Assembly: GCA_006438735.1 (NCBI GenBank)
Contig: RCZF01000003.1
Span: 356,596 to 420,595 of the forward strand
Source: Sphingomonas koreensis
GTDB lineage: Bacteria > Pseudomonadota > Alphaproteobacteria > Sphingomonadales > Sphingomonadaceae
Direction: 5' to 3'
Length of the DNA stretch: 64,000 nucleotides
Positions 8,171 through 17,666 of this stretch are shown piece by piece. Below the pieces are notes generated by a model. The model saw only the letters and a program-made list of their open reading frames with translations. It was not told the DNA's origin and did no database searches. Made by a program: the position numbers and the translations under genes. Numbering within the stretch: the stretch's first letter is position 1; the number at the start of each line of letters is the position of its first letter.

Positions 8171-8245
8171 CTGGAATCTCCGTCTATTATCGCTACGCGC
8201 CGCAATGCATGCTGGTCAGATTGGGGCAACGTCGAAGGGTGAGAG

Positions 8246-8839
8246 ATGTCTGAACCTTCAGGACGATTACCCATGCATCCATCTCTGAGAAGAACCATTG
8301 TCTCCGGCGTCGCGGCAGGCGTGCTGATCTACGCGATAGGCTTCCTCACATTCGGCACTCCACTCTATTGGCTGAGCGCGAGCGCTGCGTCGCCAAAACG
8401 CGTAGCCGCACTTCAAGACGCTATCGCGCTGAATCTCGGGCCAACCGGGACAGGGGCCTACGATATCCCCAACCCCAAGCAGCCCGAAACGGCTGCCAGA
8501 CTGGCCCGCGGACCGGTAGCGACTGTATTCTTCGAGCAGTCGGGCCTTTCCCGTCCCGCGGCCAATTCAGTGATCGGCGGCATCATTATCTGCATTCTGA
8601 CCGGAACCGGACTCGCATCCGCACTCCGCTTGATGGCAAATTTGCCGAGCGCGAGCCGCCTTGGCGCGGCAGCGGCCCTGATTGTGACGTTCACTCTTTA
8701 TCGAGACCTCGGCCAACCGATATTCAACGCTTATGGATGGCGCTACTTTGCCATCCTCTTTGTGCAGGACACACTTGCGCTGGTGGGAGGCGCTGCTCTC
8801 GCTCTTTTCGTCCAAGTGAAGGATGGACGAGGCGCCTAG
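8246..8839 (+). CDS. integral membrane protein of unknown function
   Basis: 197 residues with GAAGGG upstream of ATG 8246. Four or five hydrophobic segments are visible: about residues 18-45 (VSGVAAGVLIYAIGFLTFG), 110-130 (SVIGGIIICILTGTGLASAL), 138-155 (LGAAAALIVTFTLY) and 170-190 (FVQDTLALVGGAALALFV). No catalytic or binding motif recognised. It is divergent from the response-regulator operon with only 75 bp between, which suggests shared regulation. Confidence 0.6.
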   Translation: MSEPSGRLPMHPSLRRTIVSGVAAGVLIYAIGFLTFGTPLYWLSASAASPKRVAALQDAIALNLGPTGTGAYDIPNPKQPETAARLARGPVATVFFEQSGLSRPAANSVIGGIIICILTGTGLASALRLMANLPSASRLGAAAALIVTFTLYRDLGQPIFNAYGWRYFAILFVQDTLALVGGAALALFVQVKDGRGA

Positions 8840-9489
8840 TTAAAGAGCGCCAAGCGGCCCGCAGCTATGAACTTGTCTTGCTGGAGGCGGGGGGTTGATC
8901 CAGACCCATACAAAGGCGCCGGCCGGCAGACGCAAGCCGACCGAGCTTGGTTGTCGTATTTCGTTTGGGCCGACTGCGGTCCCACAAGCTCGGACTTAGC
9001 TGACGTAGTCGTCGGGCGGACTATTCGCGAGAAAATTCGGTACCGAGCCGAACCCGAAGGAGGTGCTAAGCGGCTTAACTCGGCAATCCCTCAACGGCGA
9101 AGATGCTTTGTAAAACTAGGTTGTTACGGGTTGCGGCTGTGCCCTGTCCGGTTTGGTTTACTCCGCCTTCACTCATTGCGTAGGCGACCGCCACAATTGT
9201 CTCATGCGCAGCTTCTCATAGCTTTTGGACGACGTGCGAAACCACCAAAGAACACCCATAGCCCTACACAAGAGGATGAGTGCATGACGGGCGCACCACC
9301 CCCTTTGTCAGCGCCGGCTGGTATACTCTTGAAACCAAACTGCATGACTTGGCCCGTCCGGGATGTCAGCTCGGTCGATCGCCGTCATTGTACCGCCCTG
9401 CTCATCGACACAGTTCGATCACATCGTACGGAAGTGTCTCTGTCGTGATAAGCGGTTTTCAAGCCACCAGCGACACGCAGGAGGTTCCC
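8840..9489. other. 650 bp without a supportable gene
   Basis: Frames crossing this stretch are long only by chance of GC content and lack protein-like composition or ribosome sites. No repeat of the dispersed family found elsewhere was recognised. The last bases hold AGGAGG just before the small frame at 9490. Confidence 0.4.
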
Positions 9490-9594
9490 ATGACGACGTA
9501 CATCGTATCTGCCCTCAAATTCGCCGCCGCTGCCACGCCCGCTATGGCGGAGGAGGTCGAGATCGGCCCAGTCCGCTCCGGGGGACAAGGCTGA
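9490..9594 (+). CDS. 34-residue secreted-like peptide, possibly a truncated gene remnant
   Basis: ATG 9490 is preceded by a consensus AGGAGG. The peptide has a signal-peptide look (VSALKFAAAATPAMAEE) and ends after only ten more residues. The stop overlaps the next ATG (TGATG), so it can couple translation into the DJ-1/PfpI gene. It could be a leader peptide or the stump of a deleted periplasmic protein gene; the strong ribosome site favours expression. Confidence 0.35.
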   Translation: MTTYIVSALKFAAAATPAMAEEVEIGPVRSGGQG

Positions 9595-10397
9595 TGCAGA
9601 TCGCCATACTGACCTTCGATGGCTTTAACGAACTGGATTCGTTCGTCGCCGCCGCAATCCTCAACAGGCTCAAGTCCTCAGGCTGGGCGGCGCACATCAC
9701 CGCGCCCACCGAGTGCGTCACGTCGATGAACGGCGTGACAGTTACGCGGCAGCGCTCGCTAGACTTCGCCGCAGAGGCAGATGCGGTCATCATCGGCAGC
9801 GGCGTCAACACGCGCGAAATCGCTGCCGACACCGAACTACTGGCGCATCTGCACCTCGATCCGAAGCGGCAATTGATCGGTGCGCAATGCTCGGGCACGT
9901 TAGTGCTGGCGAAGCTGGGGCTGATCGGCACGCTGCCGGCCTGTACCGATCTGACGACGAAACCGTGGGTCATCGAGGCTGGAATCGACGTGCTAGACGC
10001 CCCGTTTGTGGCGCACGGCAATGTCGCGACCGCTGGCGGGTGCATGGCGTCAGCTTATCTCGCGGCTTGGATCATCGACCGCGGTGCCTCGACGGCCGCT
10101 GCTCGGGACGCGCTGCACTATGTTGCGCCAGTAGGGGAGAAGGTAGCTTACGTGGATCACGCCCTCGGCGTCATCCGCCAATCTGCCCTACGCGACGGCG
10201 GGATTGCGAAGCTAACCCTCGGTTTGGGCTGCGGGCTTGAGAAGAGTTTGATCAAGCACTGCTCCACTCAAGATGTCGTGAACGAGTTGAAGATAAAGTT
10301 CCTCCACGAGAGCGCCAATCCCACGCCGGTGTTTGACCACCGCCACGGATGCTTGGATGGTAGGAACGCGGTACGCCTTCTGAATAGCTCGCCTTGA
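9594..10397 (+). CDS. DJ-1/PfpI family protein with an unusual C-terminal extension
   Basis: 267 residues. The first ~195 are a standard DJ-1/PfpI fold: MQIAILTFDGFNELDSF with the conserved Glu at 13, then GAQCSGTLVLAKLGL with the nucleophile-elbow Cys at 99, CTDLTTKPWV, GNVATAGGCMASAYLAAW and HYVAPVGEKVAYVDHAL. Relatives generally end shortly after this point; here the frame continues another ~60 residues (GGIAKLTLGLGCGLEKSLIK onward) with no recognisable domain, suggesting readthrough after loss of the native stop. The family includes proteases, glyoxalases and chaperones; no specific activity is assigned. Confidence 0.8.
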   Translation: MQIAILTFDGFNELDSFVAAAILNRLKSSGWAAHITAPTECVTSMNGVTVTRQRSLDFAAEADAVIIGSGVNTREIAADTELLAHLHLDPKRQLIGAQCSGTLVLAKLGLIGTLPACTDLTTKPWVIEAGIDVLDAPFVAHGNVATAGGCMASAYLAAWIIDRGASTAAARDALHYVAPVGEKVAYVDHALGVIRQSALRDGGIAKLTLGLGCGLEKSLIKHCSTQDVVNELKIKFLHESANPTPVFDHRHGCLDGRNAVRLLNSSP

Positions 10398-11070
10398 GTG
10401 CCGACGTCTCGCCGCTCCTCAGAACGATCGCTCCATGCGCTAGACTCCATCTGATTTATGCGACTGGTGAAGTCGGACGGGAACGGAATGTTCCAGCCGC
10501 GGGCAACTCGGGATCTCGTAATCTCAAGTTCGATCTGAACTACCGGCTCGCTAAAATCGCCCTTACCGACCAGAGCAAACAACGGCGAACCAATGCATTT
10601 AGTCGCCCTCCTTTCTCAACCCAATGCAGGATTGGGATTTAGCAGGCAAAACGGCTTCGTTGGGCGACAAGTGGATTTTGCGACCGGGGCGCTGAATTCC
10701 GAGTTAGTTCGCCGCTGAACTGCGGGCGCCGCCGATCAGTCGTATGGAGCTCGAATTTAGATACCCGTGTTTGTCAGAAAGCGCATCCAAGTTAAGCTCG
10801 AGGGATCGGCACACTGATTGATCGAACAATCGTGCTCGCGGAACCAGCGGATAGGCATCGTCAGCTATGTCGGATTGTTGCCGCTGGGTCACAGCCGGTG
10901 ACAACTTTTTGAACGACCTTCTCGCGCACATGAACGACCGTTTCAGCGATAGTTTCAGGCTGGTCGGCCGGATGTGTGAAGTGCACCAAGGGATCGGAAG
11001 CGGCTTAGGGCAAGAGGGTTTGCAGGCGTTCTAGCTGCGTCGGATCGTGCCATAAACATGGAATGCTGAG
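10398..11070. other. 673 bp without a supportable gene
   Basis: Only short frames with poor composition are present on either strand. A leftward 75-residue frame (10704-10931) has no recognisable feature or ribosome site. The end of this gap must hold the promoter of the PhoD pair. Confidence 0.4.
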
Positions 11071-13131
11071 ATGATAGAAGTTGATCGCCGACGTTTCGTT
11101 GTTCTGGCCTCGGCATTAGGAGCGACGCTCGCGCTGAGTGGCCGCCTTGCGGCTTCAGCTTTGCCTTGGCGCGAAATGCGTGACATGTTCCCGGATGGTG
11201 TGGCGTCGGGCGATCCCGAGTCCGACAGCGTGGTGCTCTGGACGCGACGACCGTTCGTAGATGGTAAACGGTCAATGCTTACCGTGGAGATGGCTCTCGA
11301 TCCCGACTTCAAGCGGATCGTGTCTTCGGTACGAGCGCCTGTGCTGGCGGAAGCGGATTGGACCTGCCGGGTACTGGCGGCGGGGCTGAAGCCTGCAACA
11401 AGCTACTGGTATCGGTTCGTGGACGACACCGGAGCCGGCAGCCGTATCGGGCGGACGATGACCGCGCCTCGCGCTTCCGACGGGCGTCCCGTCCGCTTCG
11501 CATTCGTATCGTGCCAAAGCGTCAACGAAGGTGCTCAGAATGCGTTTCGTCGAATGATCTGGGAAGACGATCGTGCGCCCGCGGATCAACAACTGGGCTT
11601 CATCCTCCATCTCGGAGATTTTATATACGAAGTGGTCGAGTATCCTGATGAGGTAGCTCATCGCTATGACCGCACGGTATTCGACATCGGCCGTATCCCC
11701 GACTCACGCAAGGTCGGAAACTTCCATGTGCCGACCACGCTCGAAGGGTACCGGACAGTCTACCGCGCACACATCCGCGATCCCGACATCCAGGATGCTC
11801 GTGCACGGTGGCCATTCGTCTGCATCGGCGATAACCATGAGTTTTCGGTCCAGGGGTGGCAGAGTTTCATTGAATACGCCGGAAAGGTCGAACCCGCGCA
11901 GCGCCTGCGGGTAGCGGCCAACCAAGCTTGGTGGGAATACATTCCTTCGAGGGTCGTCAAATCGTCAGGACCGGCACTCGATCGCTTCGCAGCGCCTGCC
12001 GTAGTGGACGCCCCGATCACCGCGCTCGATGATGATGGTTTTGGCGACGAAACCAACAACCACATCGCGGTCGATAGCATGACTGCCTACCGTTCGCTCC
12101 GCTATGGCCGACACGTCGATCTCATCCTTACCGATCTTCACAGCTATCTGATGCAGGATCCGACGACCCGTCCAGAAGCCGAAGCTTTCAATGTAGACGG
12201 CTTTCCCTTCCTGTTTCCTCAAGAAGCTCAAGAGGTTTTGGACGGAGGACGGGCGTTTGCCGACCATAATCCTCCTGCCGAGATCCAATTGGGTACGATC
12301 AGCGTTTCCAACTTCAGGAAAGACGAGCCCCCGTTTACCGCGCTGGGACGCACCCAGAAGGCATGGCTCAAACGTAAGCTCAAAGACTCCGGAGCAACCT
12401 GGAAAATCTGGGGCGCAACTAACGGCACGCTCGACATGCGGACCGATCCGCAAAATCTGCCGAAAGGCTTGACTAAGCCATGGCCCGGGAAGGGCTTCGC
12501 TACGTTCGGGGGCGGGGATTTCAGCACGGCCTTTACCGAGCGCGCGGAAATCTACGATTTCGTCCGCGACGCGAAAATTAGCGGTTTCGTCACCGTTTCT
12601 GGCGACCGCCACAGCTTTTGGGCGGGATATGCAACCAAGGCGCTCCCCCCCGAAGCCGTCGAAGTGGTAGGCATTAGCTTCATCACGGGATCGATATCAG
12701 CACCGGGCCTGAGTGAAGCTCTCGAGCATGGGTTGAAAGAGCATCCGTTGCGATCGCTGTACACCGTAGCCCGGGGGGGAAGCGTGCAGGAGCCGACGAT
12801 CAATTTGCTCGTAAAGCACGGAGTAGCAAGCTCACTGGAATACGCTCGATCGGGAAACATCGATCGTGCCCGCGCGCTCACGAATCCAGACTTGGCACCG
12901 CACCTTGAATTCGTCGACATGGGCGGTCACGGATATTCCGTTATCACTGCAGGGCACGATGCGATCGACACCGAGTTCGTCTGCATTCCCCGCCCTATCG
13001 CCCGCGCGCCGGGCGACGACGGTGGACCGGTCAGATACCGCGTCAGCCATCGCGCTGCCCGCTGGGAGGCGGGATCGGTGCCCGAACTGATCCAGCGGGT
13101 AATCGACGGCGATCCGAAACTTTCGGTGTGA
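11071..13131 (+). CDS. phoD: PhoD-type alkaline phosphatase, Tat-exported (copy 1)
   Basis: 686 residues. A twin-arginine signal is at the N-terminus (RRRFVVLASALGATLALSG). An Fn3-like PhoD N-terminal domain follows (FPDGVASGDPESDSVVLWTR through WYRFVDD), then the metallophosphatase core: RFAFVSCQSVNEGAQNAFRR with the metal-binding Cys context, ILHLGDFIYE, FVCIGDNHEFSVQGWQ, LILTDLHSY and VSGDRHSFWAGY. PhoD enzymes are Ca/Fe-dependent periplasmic phosphodi/monoesterases used for phosphate scavenging. The protein is about 150 residues longer than the Bacillus enzyme, matching a longer proteobacterial subgroup. A paralogue follows after 132 bp on the same strand. Confidence 0.88.
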   Translation: MIEVDRRRFVVLASALGATLALSGRLAASALPWREMRDMFPDGVASGDPESDSVVLWTRRPFVDGKRSMLTVEMALDPDFKRIVSSVRAPVLAEADWTCRVLAAGLKPATSYWYRFVDDTGAGSRIGRTMTAPRASDGRPVRFAFVSCQSVNEGAQNAFRRMIWEDDRAPADQQLGFILHLGDFIYEVVEYPDEVAHRYDRTVFDIGRIPDSRKVGNFHVPTTLEGYRTVYRAHIRDPDIQDARARWPFVCIGDNHEFSVQGWQSFIEYAGKVEPAQRLRVAANQAWWEYIPSRVVKSSGPALDRFAAPAVVDAPITALDDDGFGDETNNHIAVDSMTAYRSLRYGRHVDLILTDLHSYLMQDPTTRPEAEAFNVDGFPFLFPQEAQEVLDGGRAFADHNPPAEIQLGTISVSNFRKDEPPFTALGRTQKAWLKRKLKDSGATWKIWGATNGTLDMRTDPQNLPKGLTKPWPGKGFATFGGGDFSTAFTERAEIYDFVRDAKISGFVTVSGDRHSFWAGYATKALPPEAVEVVGISFITGSISAPGLSEALEHGLKEHPLRSLYTVARGGSVQEPTINLLVKHGVASSLEYARSGNIDRARALTNPDLAPHLEFVDMGGHGYSVITAGHDAIDTEFVCIPRPIARAPGDDGGPVRYRVSHRAARWEAGSVPELIQRVIDGDPKLSV

Positions 13132-13263
13132 CCGAAGTCGCTCGACACCGGAGTTCGTTATCAGACTGCGGTTCGGTTGAACCGCACTTACTGAAGCCGC
13201 CGTTTCGTTTCGAATCTTGGGCATCTCGCCAGCCATCGGATCAGTCGAGTGTCGGAGTAGGTT

Positions 13264-15363
13264 ATGAAGGACGCTTGCGTGAACAGTTCAGGTCACGGGC
13301 TGTCTCGACGCGACTTCGTTGCGGCCGCGATAGCGCTTGGCGCAACCCCTGCCCTTGCGCATCCAGCGGGACGATCCTCCTCAGGATGGCGCGAAGATCG
13401 GGCAGCCTACCCGCAGGGCGTGGCGTCGGGCGATCCCTCGCCGGACGGGATGATCCTGTGGACCCGACGCGAGCACACGAAAGGCTTAGTGAGATCGCGG
13501 CGATTGACGGTCGAAGTATCCGAAGACGCCGAATTCAACAGGGTTGTAGTCGCACGGACTACAGTCGCTCGAGCGGAAGCCGACTGGACCTGCCGTGTCC
13601 TCGTGCGGGGTCTGCTCCCTTCGCGTGACTATTGGTACCGCTTCACCGATGAACTCGGCAGCGGCAGTCGGGCGGGTCGCACTCGAACCGCGCCGGATGA
13701 TGGAGATGACCGTTCCGTCCGATTCGCGTTCGTCTCCTGCCAGAACATCACGCTTGGTCCATTGACCGCATGGCGACGAATGGTGTTCGACGATCAAGCG
13801 ACGGCACCCGCCGACCAGCTTGAGTTCGTGCTTCACCTGGGCGATTTTGTCTACGACACCGTCTGGTACCCGGCCGATAGACCGAATGGCTATTTCGACC
13901 GTGCCCCCAACGATCTGGTCCAGTATCCCACGGGCGAAAAGCATGATGACTATCATGTTCCAGCCAACCTCGAAGACTATAGGACGCTCTACAAAGCCTA
14001 TCTCGAAGACCCCGATCTCCAGAATGTACGCGCTCGTTGGCCGTTTATTGCGATCTGGGACAATGGCGAATTTAGCGACAAAGGTTGGCAAAGCCTCCAG
14101 AGGTTCGGATCAACGACAGTACCGGCACAATCGCGCAAGGTCGCCGCCAACCAAGCCTGGTTCGAATACCTGCCTGCAAGGGTGAGAACCGCGGGCGGCT
14201 CGATCGAAGCGTTCCATGGGCCGGAAGTTCGCGATGCGCCTGTCACGCATTTCGACAGAGACGGTTTGGGCATTGAACCCAATAATCAGGCAGCCCTGGC
14301 AAGCCTGACCGGCTATCGTGCGCAGCGATGGGGAAGCAACGTCGAACTGGTTCTGACTGATCAGCGGAGCTATAGATCCGATGACTTTAGCTCATCGCCA
14401 GGCTCACGAACGATTTCGAGTAAAACATTTCCGCAGATGGTCCCCATAGAAACGCTGGAGGGAATCGACGCTGGATGTACTTGGGATGATAATCGACCGG
14501 CGGAGGACCTTCTGTTCGCGGATGGCAGGGTGCCGAACTTCCAGAAAGGCGTGGCCCCGCGAACGATCCTGGGAGCTAAGCAGAAGGCCTGGTTTCTCGA
14601 TCGACTGGGCAAGTCCACCGCAACATGGAAAATGTGGGGCAACACGCTCGCGACATTCGACATGCGAGCCGATCCACAGCATCTGCCTCCGGGCCTGACC
14701 ACGCCGTGGCCAGGTGCAGGGTATGCGGGCTTTCCTCGTACCGACTACAGCACGGCGTATTCGGAACGCGGCGAGATCCTGGATTTCGTGATTCGAAGCC
14801 GCGTGACTGGGTTCGTCACGCTGTCTGGAGATCGTCATAGCTTCTGGGCAGGCTACACAGCTAAGGCGCTACCTCCCCAAGCGTTCGAGCCCGTCGGCCT
14901 GAACTTCGTAACCGGGTCTATCTCCAGCCCTGGAATGGTCGAAGCCATGGAATACAGTCTCCCCAAGACGCACCCCCTCCGTGGGCTATACCTGGTCGAC
15001 CGTGACGGCCGATCGAAGCCCGAACCGACGGTCAACCTGCTTCTGAAACACGGCGTCAGAACATCGCTCGACTACGAATCCCATGGCAACCTCGCTCAAG
15101 CAGTCGCCCTCTCCGATCCGGGGAACGCGCCGCACGTCGAGTTTGTCGACATGGGTGGCCATGGATACGGCGTCGTCACCGCATCGAAATCAACGCTGGA
15201 TGTGGAGTTCGTCTGCATTCCGCGCCCCGTCGTGCAGACGCCGCGAGCAGATGGGGGCGAGCTGCGATACCGTGTCGTTATGCACGCGGAGTTATGGCAG
15301 CCTGGCGAACGGCCCAAGCTGTACCGGGCGTCTTCCACTGGCGACACAGGGCTATCGACATGA
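13264..15363 (+). CDS. phoD: PhoD-type alkaline phosphatase, Tat-exported (copy 2)
   Basis: 699 residues and clearly a paralogue of the preceding gene along its whole length. Twin-arginine signal LSRRDFVAAAIALGATPALA; N-terminal domain YPQGVASGDPSPDGMILWTR; core motifs RFAFVSCQNITLGP, VLHLGDFVYDTVW, FIAIWDNGEFSDKGWQ, VLTDQRSYR, and TLSGDRHSFWAGYTAKALPP. Note GDN-H-EF in copy 1 versus WDN-G-EF here: the His in the DNHE motif is replaced by Gly, so one metal or substrate contact may be altered. Tandem duplication followed by divergence is the simplest reading. Confidence 0.85.
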   Translation: MKDACVNSSGHGLSRRDFVAAAIALGATPALAHPAGRSSSGWREDRAAYPQGVASGDPSPDGMILWTRREHTKGLVRSRRLTVEVSEDAEFNRVVVARTTVARAEADWTCRVLVRGLLPSRDYWYRFTDELGSGSRAGRTRTAPDDGDDRSVRFAFVSCQNITLGPLTAWRRMVFDDQATAPADQLEFVLHLGDFVYDTVWYPADRPNGYFDRAPNDLVQYPTGEKHDDYHVPANLEDYRTLYKAYLEDPDLQNVRARWPFIAIWDNGEFSDKGWQSLQRFGSTTVPAQSRKVAANQAWFEYLPARVRTAGGSIEAFHGPEVRDAPVTHFDRDGLGIEPNNQAALASLTGYRAQRWGSNVELVLTDQRSYRSDDFSSSPGSRTISSKTFPQMVPIETLEGIDAGCTWDDNRPAEDLLFADGRVPNFQKGVAPRTILGAKQKAWFLDRLGKSTATWKMWGNTLATFDMRADPQHLPPGLTTPWPGAGYAGFPRTDYSTAYSERGEILDFVIRSRVTGFVTLSGDRHSFWAGYTAKALPPQAFEPVGLNFVTGSISSPGMVEAMEYSLPKTHPLRGLYLVDRDGRSKPEPTVNLLLKHGVRTSLDYESHGNLAQAVALSDPGNAPHVEFVDMGGHGYGVVTASKSTLDVEFVCIPRPVVQTPRADGGELRYRVVMHAELWQPGERPKLYRASSTGDTGLST

Positions 15364-15795
15364 CGGGCGAAACGCTTCGTTCGCGGCTCGGCGATCCATC
15401 GAGATTTGAGACGTGCTCGCGCTGCTTCGTTATCGATCGTGCAGGTCGTCGGCGCTATTGGGACCTGCAAGCGCCCACAGGCAGCGAACGCCTTCGCTCA
15501 CCTGAATGTGAAACTGAGTTCACGGCGTTCCCGACGACTTCGGCAACCTACTGGAAGATTGGGCGCGAACACCGGCGCCGCGACCGCGACCTCTAAAATA
15601 AGTTGAGTAGCGTCGAGCTTGATGCGGGTGATGTTGATCAGCGTTCAAAGAGATACCCATGGCAGGGTATCGGCGTGCAACAACTACCCATCAATTCGAT
15701 GGTTTAGGCAGCGGCATTGGGATTCTAAGGCGGCGAGTTTGGGATGTTGATATTCGCGACTGCAGTTGTCTCCTACGCAAATTCGCCGGGCCTAA

Positions 15796-16079
15796 GCCGA
15801 TTAACGCAGTCGCTCAGGATTGACGTTTGCCGGGCAAGATGACCCGCAAGCGATCCGCGCGCCGGAAGGCGCTTCCGACTATCATCGCGGCATGCAGCCG
15901 CTGCGGTGGATCGGGCCTTTCCAGGAACGGCTCGGTGCGCTGCTGGCGGACAACGAAGCACGTCATCCTCATGATCGGCTGTGAATGACCGCATTCACGA
16001 TCTGATGCTGCGCGAGGGGTTCAAGGAATCTCCGACCCCTTCGCTACTCACGGAGTTCGTGCCGGACTTTTTAACTTAG
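15796..16079 (+). pseudogene. remnant of an IS21-type (IstA-like) transposase
   Basis: One frame reads AGQDDPQAIRAPEGASDYHR then WIGPFQERLGALLADNEAR and stops at TGA 15984; a shifted frame continues DRIHDLMLREGFKES to TAG 16079. The plan 'G-P-F-x-E-R-L-x-A-L-L-A-x-N-E-A-R ... R-I-x-x-x-L-x-x-x-G-F' resembles the linker region of IS21-family IstA transposases between the HTH and the DDE core. No catalytic core is present. The rest of 15364-16277 holds nothing else I can support. Confidence 0.4.
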
Positions 16080-16277
16080 AGGGGTCGGGTTTGCGATCAC
16101 AGCGCTGGCGCTTGCAATGCTTCCCGCCCAGCTAATCGAGGAACCCTCAGCCCGAGCAATCCGAAAAGCTAAATGCCGATCCCGCGAATTCACGAACGAC
16201 AGCACCTCGACCACAAACGACAAATATCAAGGAAAGCATAAAACGACAGGCGGGCTCCATCAGTGTATCACAGGTGT

Positions 16278-17414
16278 ATGGCACATTCGTCACTTAGCGA
16301 TGCGGCACCTTCGGCACCTCCCTACGCAATTGATAGCTCGGAGGCGTTCTGGGATGGTCCCACCAACCGCCAACTAGTTCTCCTCACGCTATCCTTCTGG
16401 ACCGTCGAGTTTCTGCTGGCGGAACTCCGAAGCATCGTGGATCATTCGGTGAAACTCGAACTTTACACGTTACTGCGAACCATCTCCGCTGCATTCGGAT
16501 GCCTCGAATTCTACGCGCTTCACCTTGTCGCACGTGCCTCCGCCCGCTGGCGAATCCGTTATCGAAGCGCGCTTTTGCTCGGCCTGGCGGCCCTCGCTGG
16601 CCTCATCAATCTCAAGACGATCGATGTGCTCCAGAACCTCTCGGCGTTTCCAGTCTCCGACTATGGCCCCGGATGGCGCCTCTATAACGCTACCTACTGG
16701 TGCATGATGTTTCTGGCCTGGGCGGCAATCTATCTCGCTCTCGACTACAATCGCCGGGCGGTCGGTCAGGAGCGCCGATCGCGCCTGCTTGAACAGCACG
16801 CACATGAAGCCCAGCTCCGCGCCCTTCGGTTTCAAATCGATCCGCACTTCCTATTCAACACGCTCAACTCGGTTTCCGCGCTTGTTTTAGATGGGCGGAA
16901 TTCCGATGCCGAGGACATGATCGGGCAGCTATCGGATTTCTTCCGATCCACGCTTACCGCCGACCCCCGCACGGACATTCCGCTTTCCGAGGAGATCGCG
17001 CTACAGAGGATGTATCTAGACATTGAAATGATACGTTTCCCGAACCTCACTGTGGAAATTGAAGTTCATTCCGACGCCGGCAAGCTCCTCGTGCCCGCGC
17101 TCCTGCTTCAACCGCTGGTCGAGAATGCGGTGAAGTTTGCAGCCGCATCTCGCCGCAACGGTTCACGTCTGGGCATACTGGTGCCAGAGCCGATCGGAAA
17201 AATGCTCCGGATCGAGGTTTGGGACGAAGGCGGTGGGGATCAAAAGTCGCAAATGGCGAAAGGGACAGGAACCGGCCTCCAGAACGTCCGCGAACGGCTA
17301 TTGGCTCACTTCGGTAGATCCGCAAGCATCGAACTCCGCCAAAGAGAGCCGCGCGGGGTAAGCGTCCTGCTCACTATCCCTATAAAAAACGAATTTGGTT
17401 CGGATTCTGCTTAA
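16278..17414 (+). CDS. LytS/YehU-type sensor histidine kinase, orphan
   Basis: 378 residues from ATG 16278 (a GTG at 16263 is also in frame). Four hydrophobic segments span about residues 25-160, then the His_kinase (LytS) region: LRALRFQIDPHFLFNTLNSVSAL, with the phospho-His in the PHFLFN motif, and the ATPase part LLQPLVENAVKFA, VWDEGGG and GTGLQNVRERLLAHFG. Kinases of this class normally sit beside a LytTR-domain response regulator; none is adjacent here, so it is an orphan or its partner was lost. Neighbouring decayed DNA on both sides fits the second explanation. Confidence 0.85.
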   Translation: MAHSSLSDAAPSAPPYAIDSSEAFWDGPTNRQLVLLTLSFWTVEFLLAELRSIVDHSVKLELYTLLRTISAAFGCLEFYALHLVARASARWRIRYRSALLLGLAALAGLINLKTIDVLQNLSAFPVSDYGPGWRLYNATYWCMMFLAWAAIYLALDYNRRAVGQERRSRLLEQHAHEAQLRALRFQIDPHFLFNTLNSVSALVLDGRNSDAEDMIGQLSDFFRSTLTADPRTDIPLSEEIALQRMYLDIEMIRFPNLTVEIEVHSDAGKLLVPALLLQPLVENAVKFAAASRRNGSRLGILVPEPIGKMLRIEVWDEGGGDQKSQMAKGTGTGLQNVRERLLAHFGRSASIELRQREPRGVSVLLTIPIKNEFGSDSA

Positions 17415-17486
17415 GACCATCGGCTAATGAAAATCTAAAACATCTTCTCGGGCATCGGCTCGGGGGAACCGAATCAAAGGGGTATC

Positions 17487-17666
17487 ATGAAGAATTCGGT
17501 TCTCGCGCTTGGCTGCGCACTGCTCGCCGCGTCGTCGGCAACCGCTCAGACGTTCGTTCCGTTGCCGATAGTGCCGCAACAGGTTGGCATGCATCCAGGA
17601 TCGTCATGTCTTCTGGCAGGACCGCGTGCGTGGCGAGCTCGGTTACCGGTCGGCACTTGGCGGTGA
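17487..17666 (+). CDS. small secreted-protein frame, possibly frameshifted
   Basis: AAAGGGG precedes ATG 17487 and the first 22 residues (MKNSVLALGCALLAASSATA) are a clean signal peptide with an Ala-x-Ala cleavage site. The frame stops after 59 residues. The frame one base on, open from about 17584 to 17955, has codon use typical of a gene, so the original product may have been about 155 residues with a one-base shift near 17580. No family recognised in either part. The opposite strand is also open here, which weakens the argument. Confidence 0.35.
   Translation: MKNSVLALGCALLAASSATAQTFVPLPIVPQQVGMHPGSSCLLAGPRAWRARLPVGTWR

Noticed and set aside
8867..9448. 193-residue rightward frame
   Set aside because: No ribosome site, erratic composition and no recognisable motif; best explained as chance.
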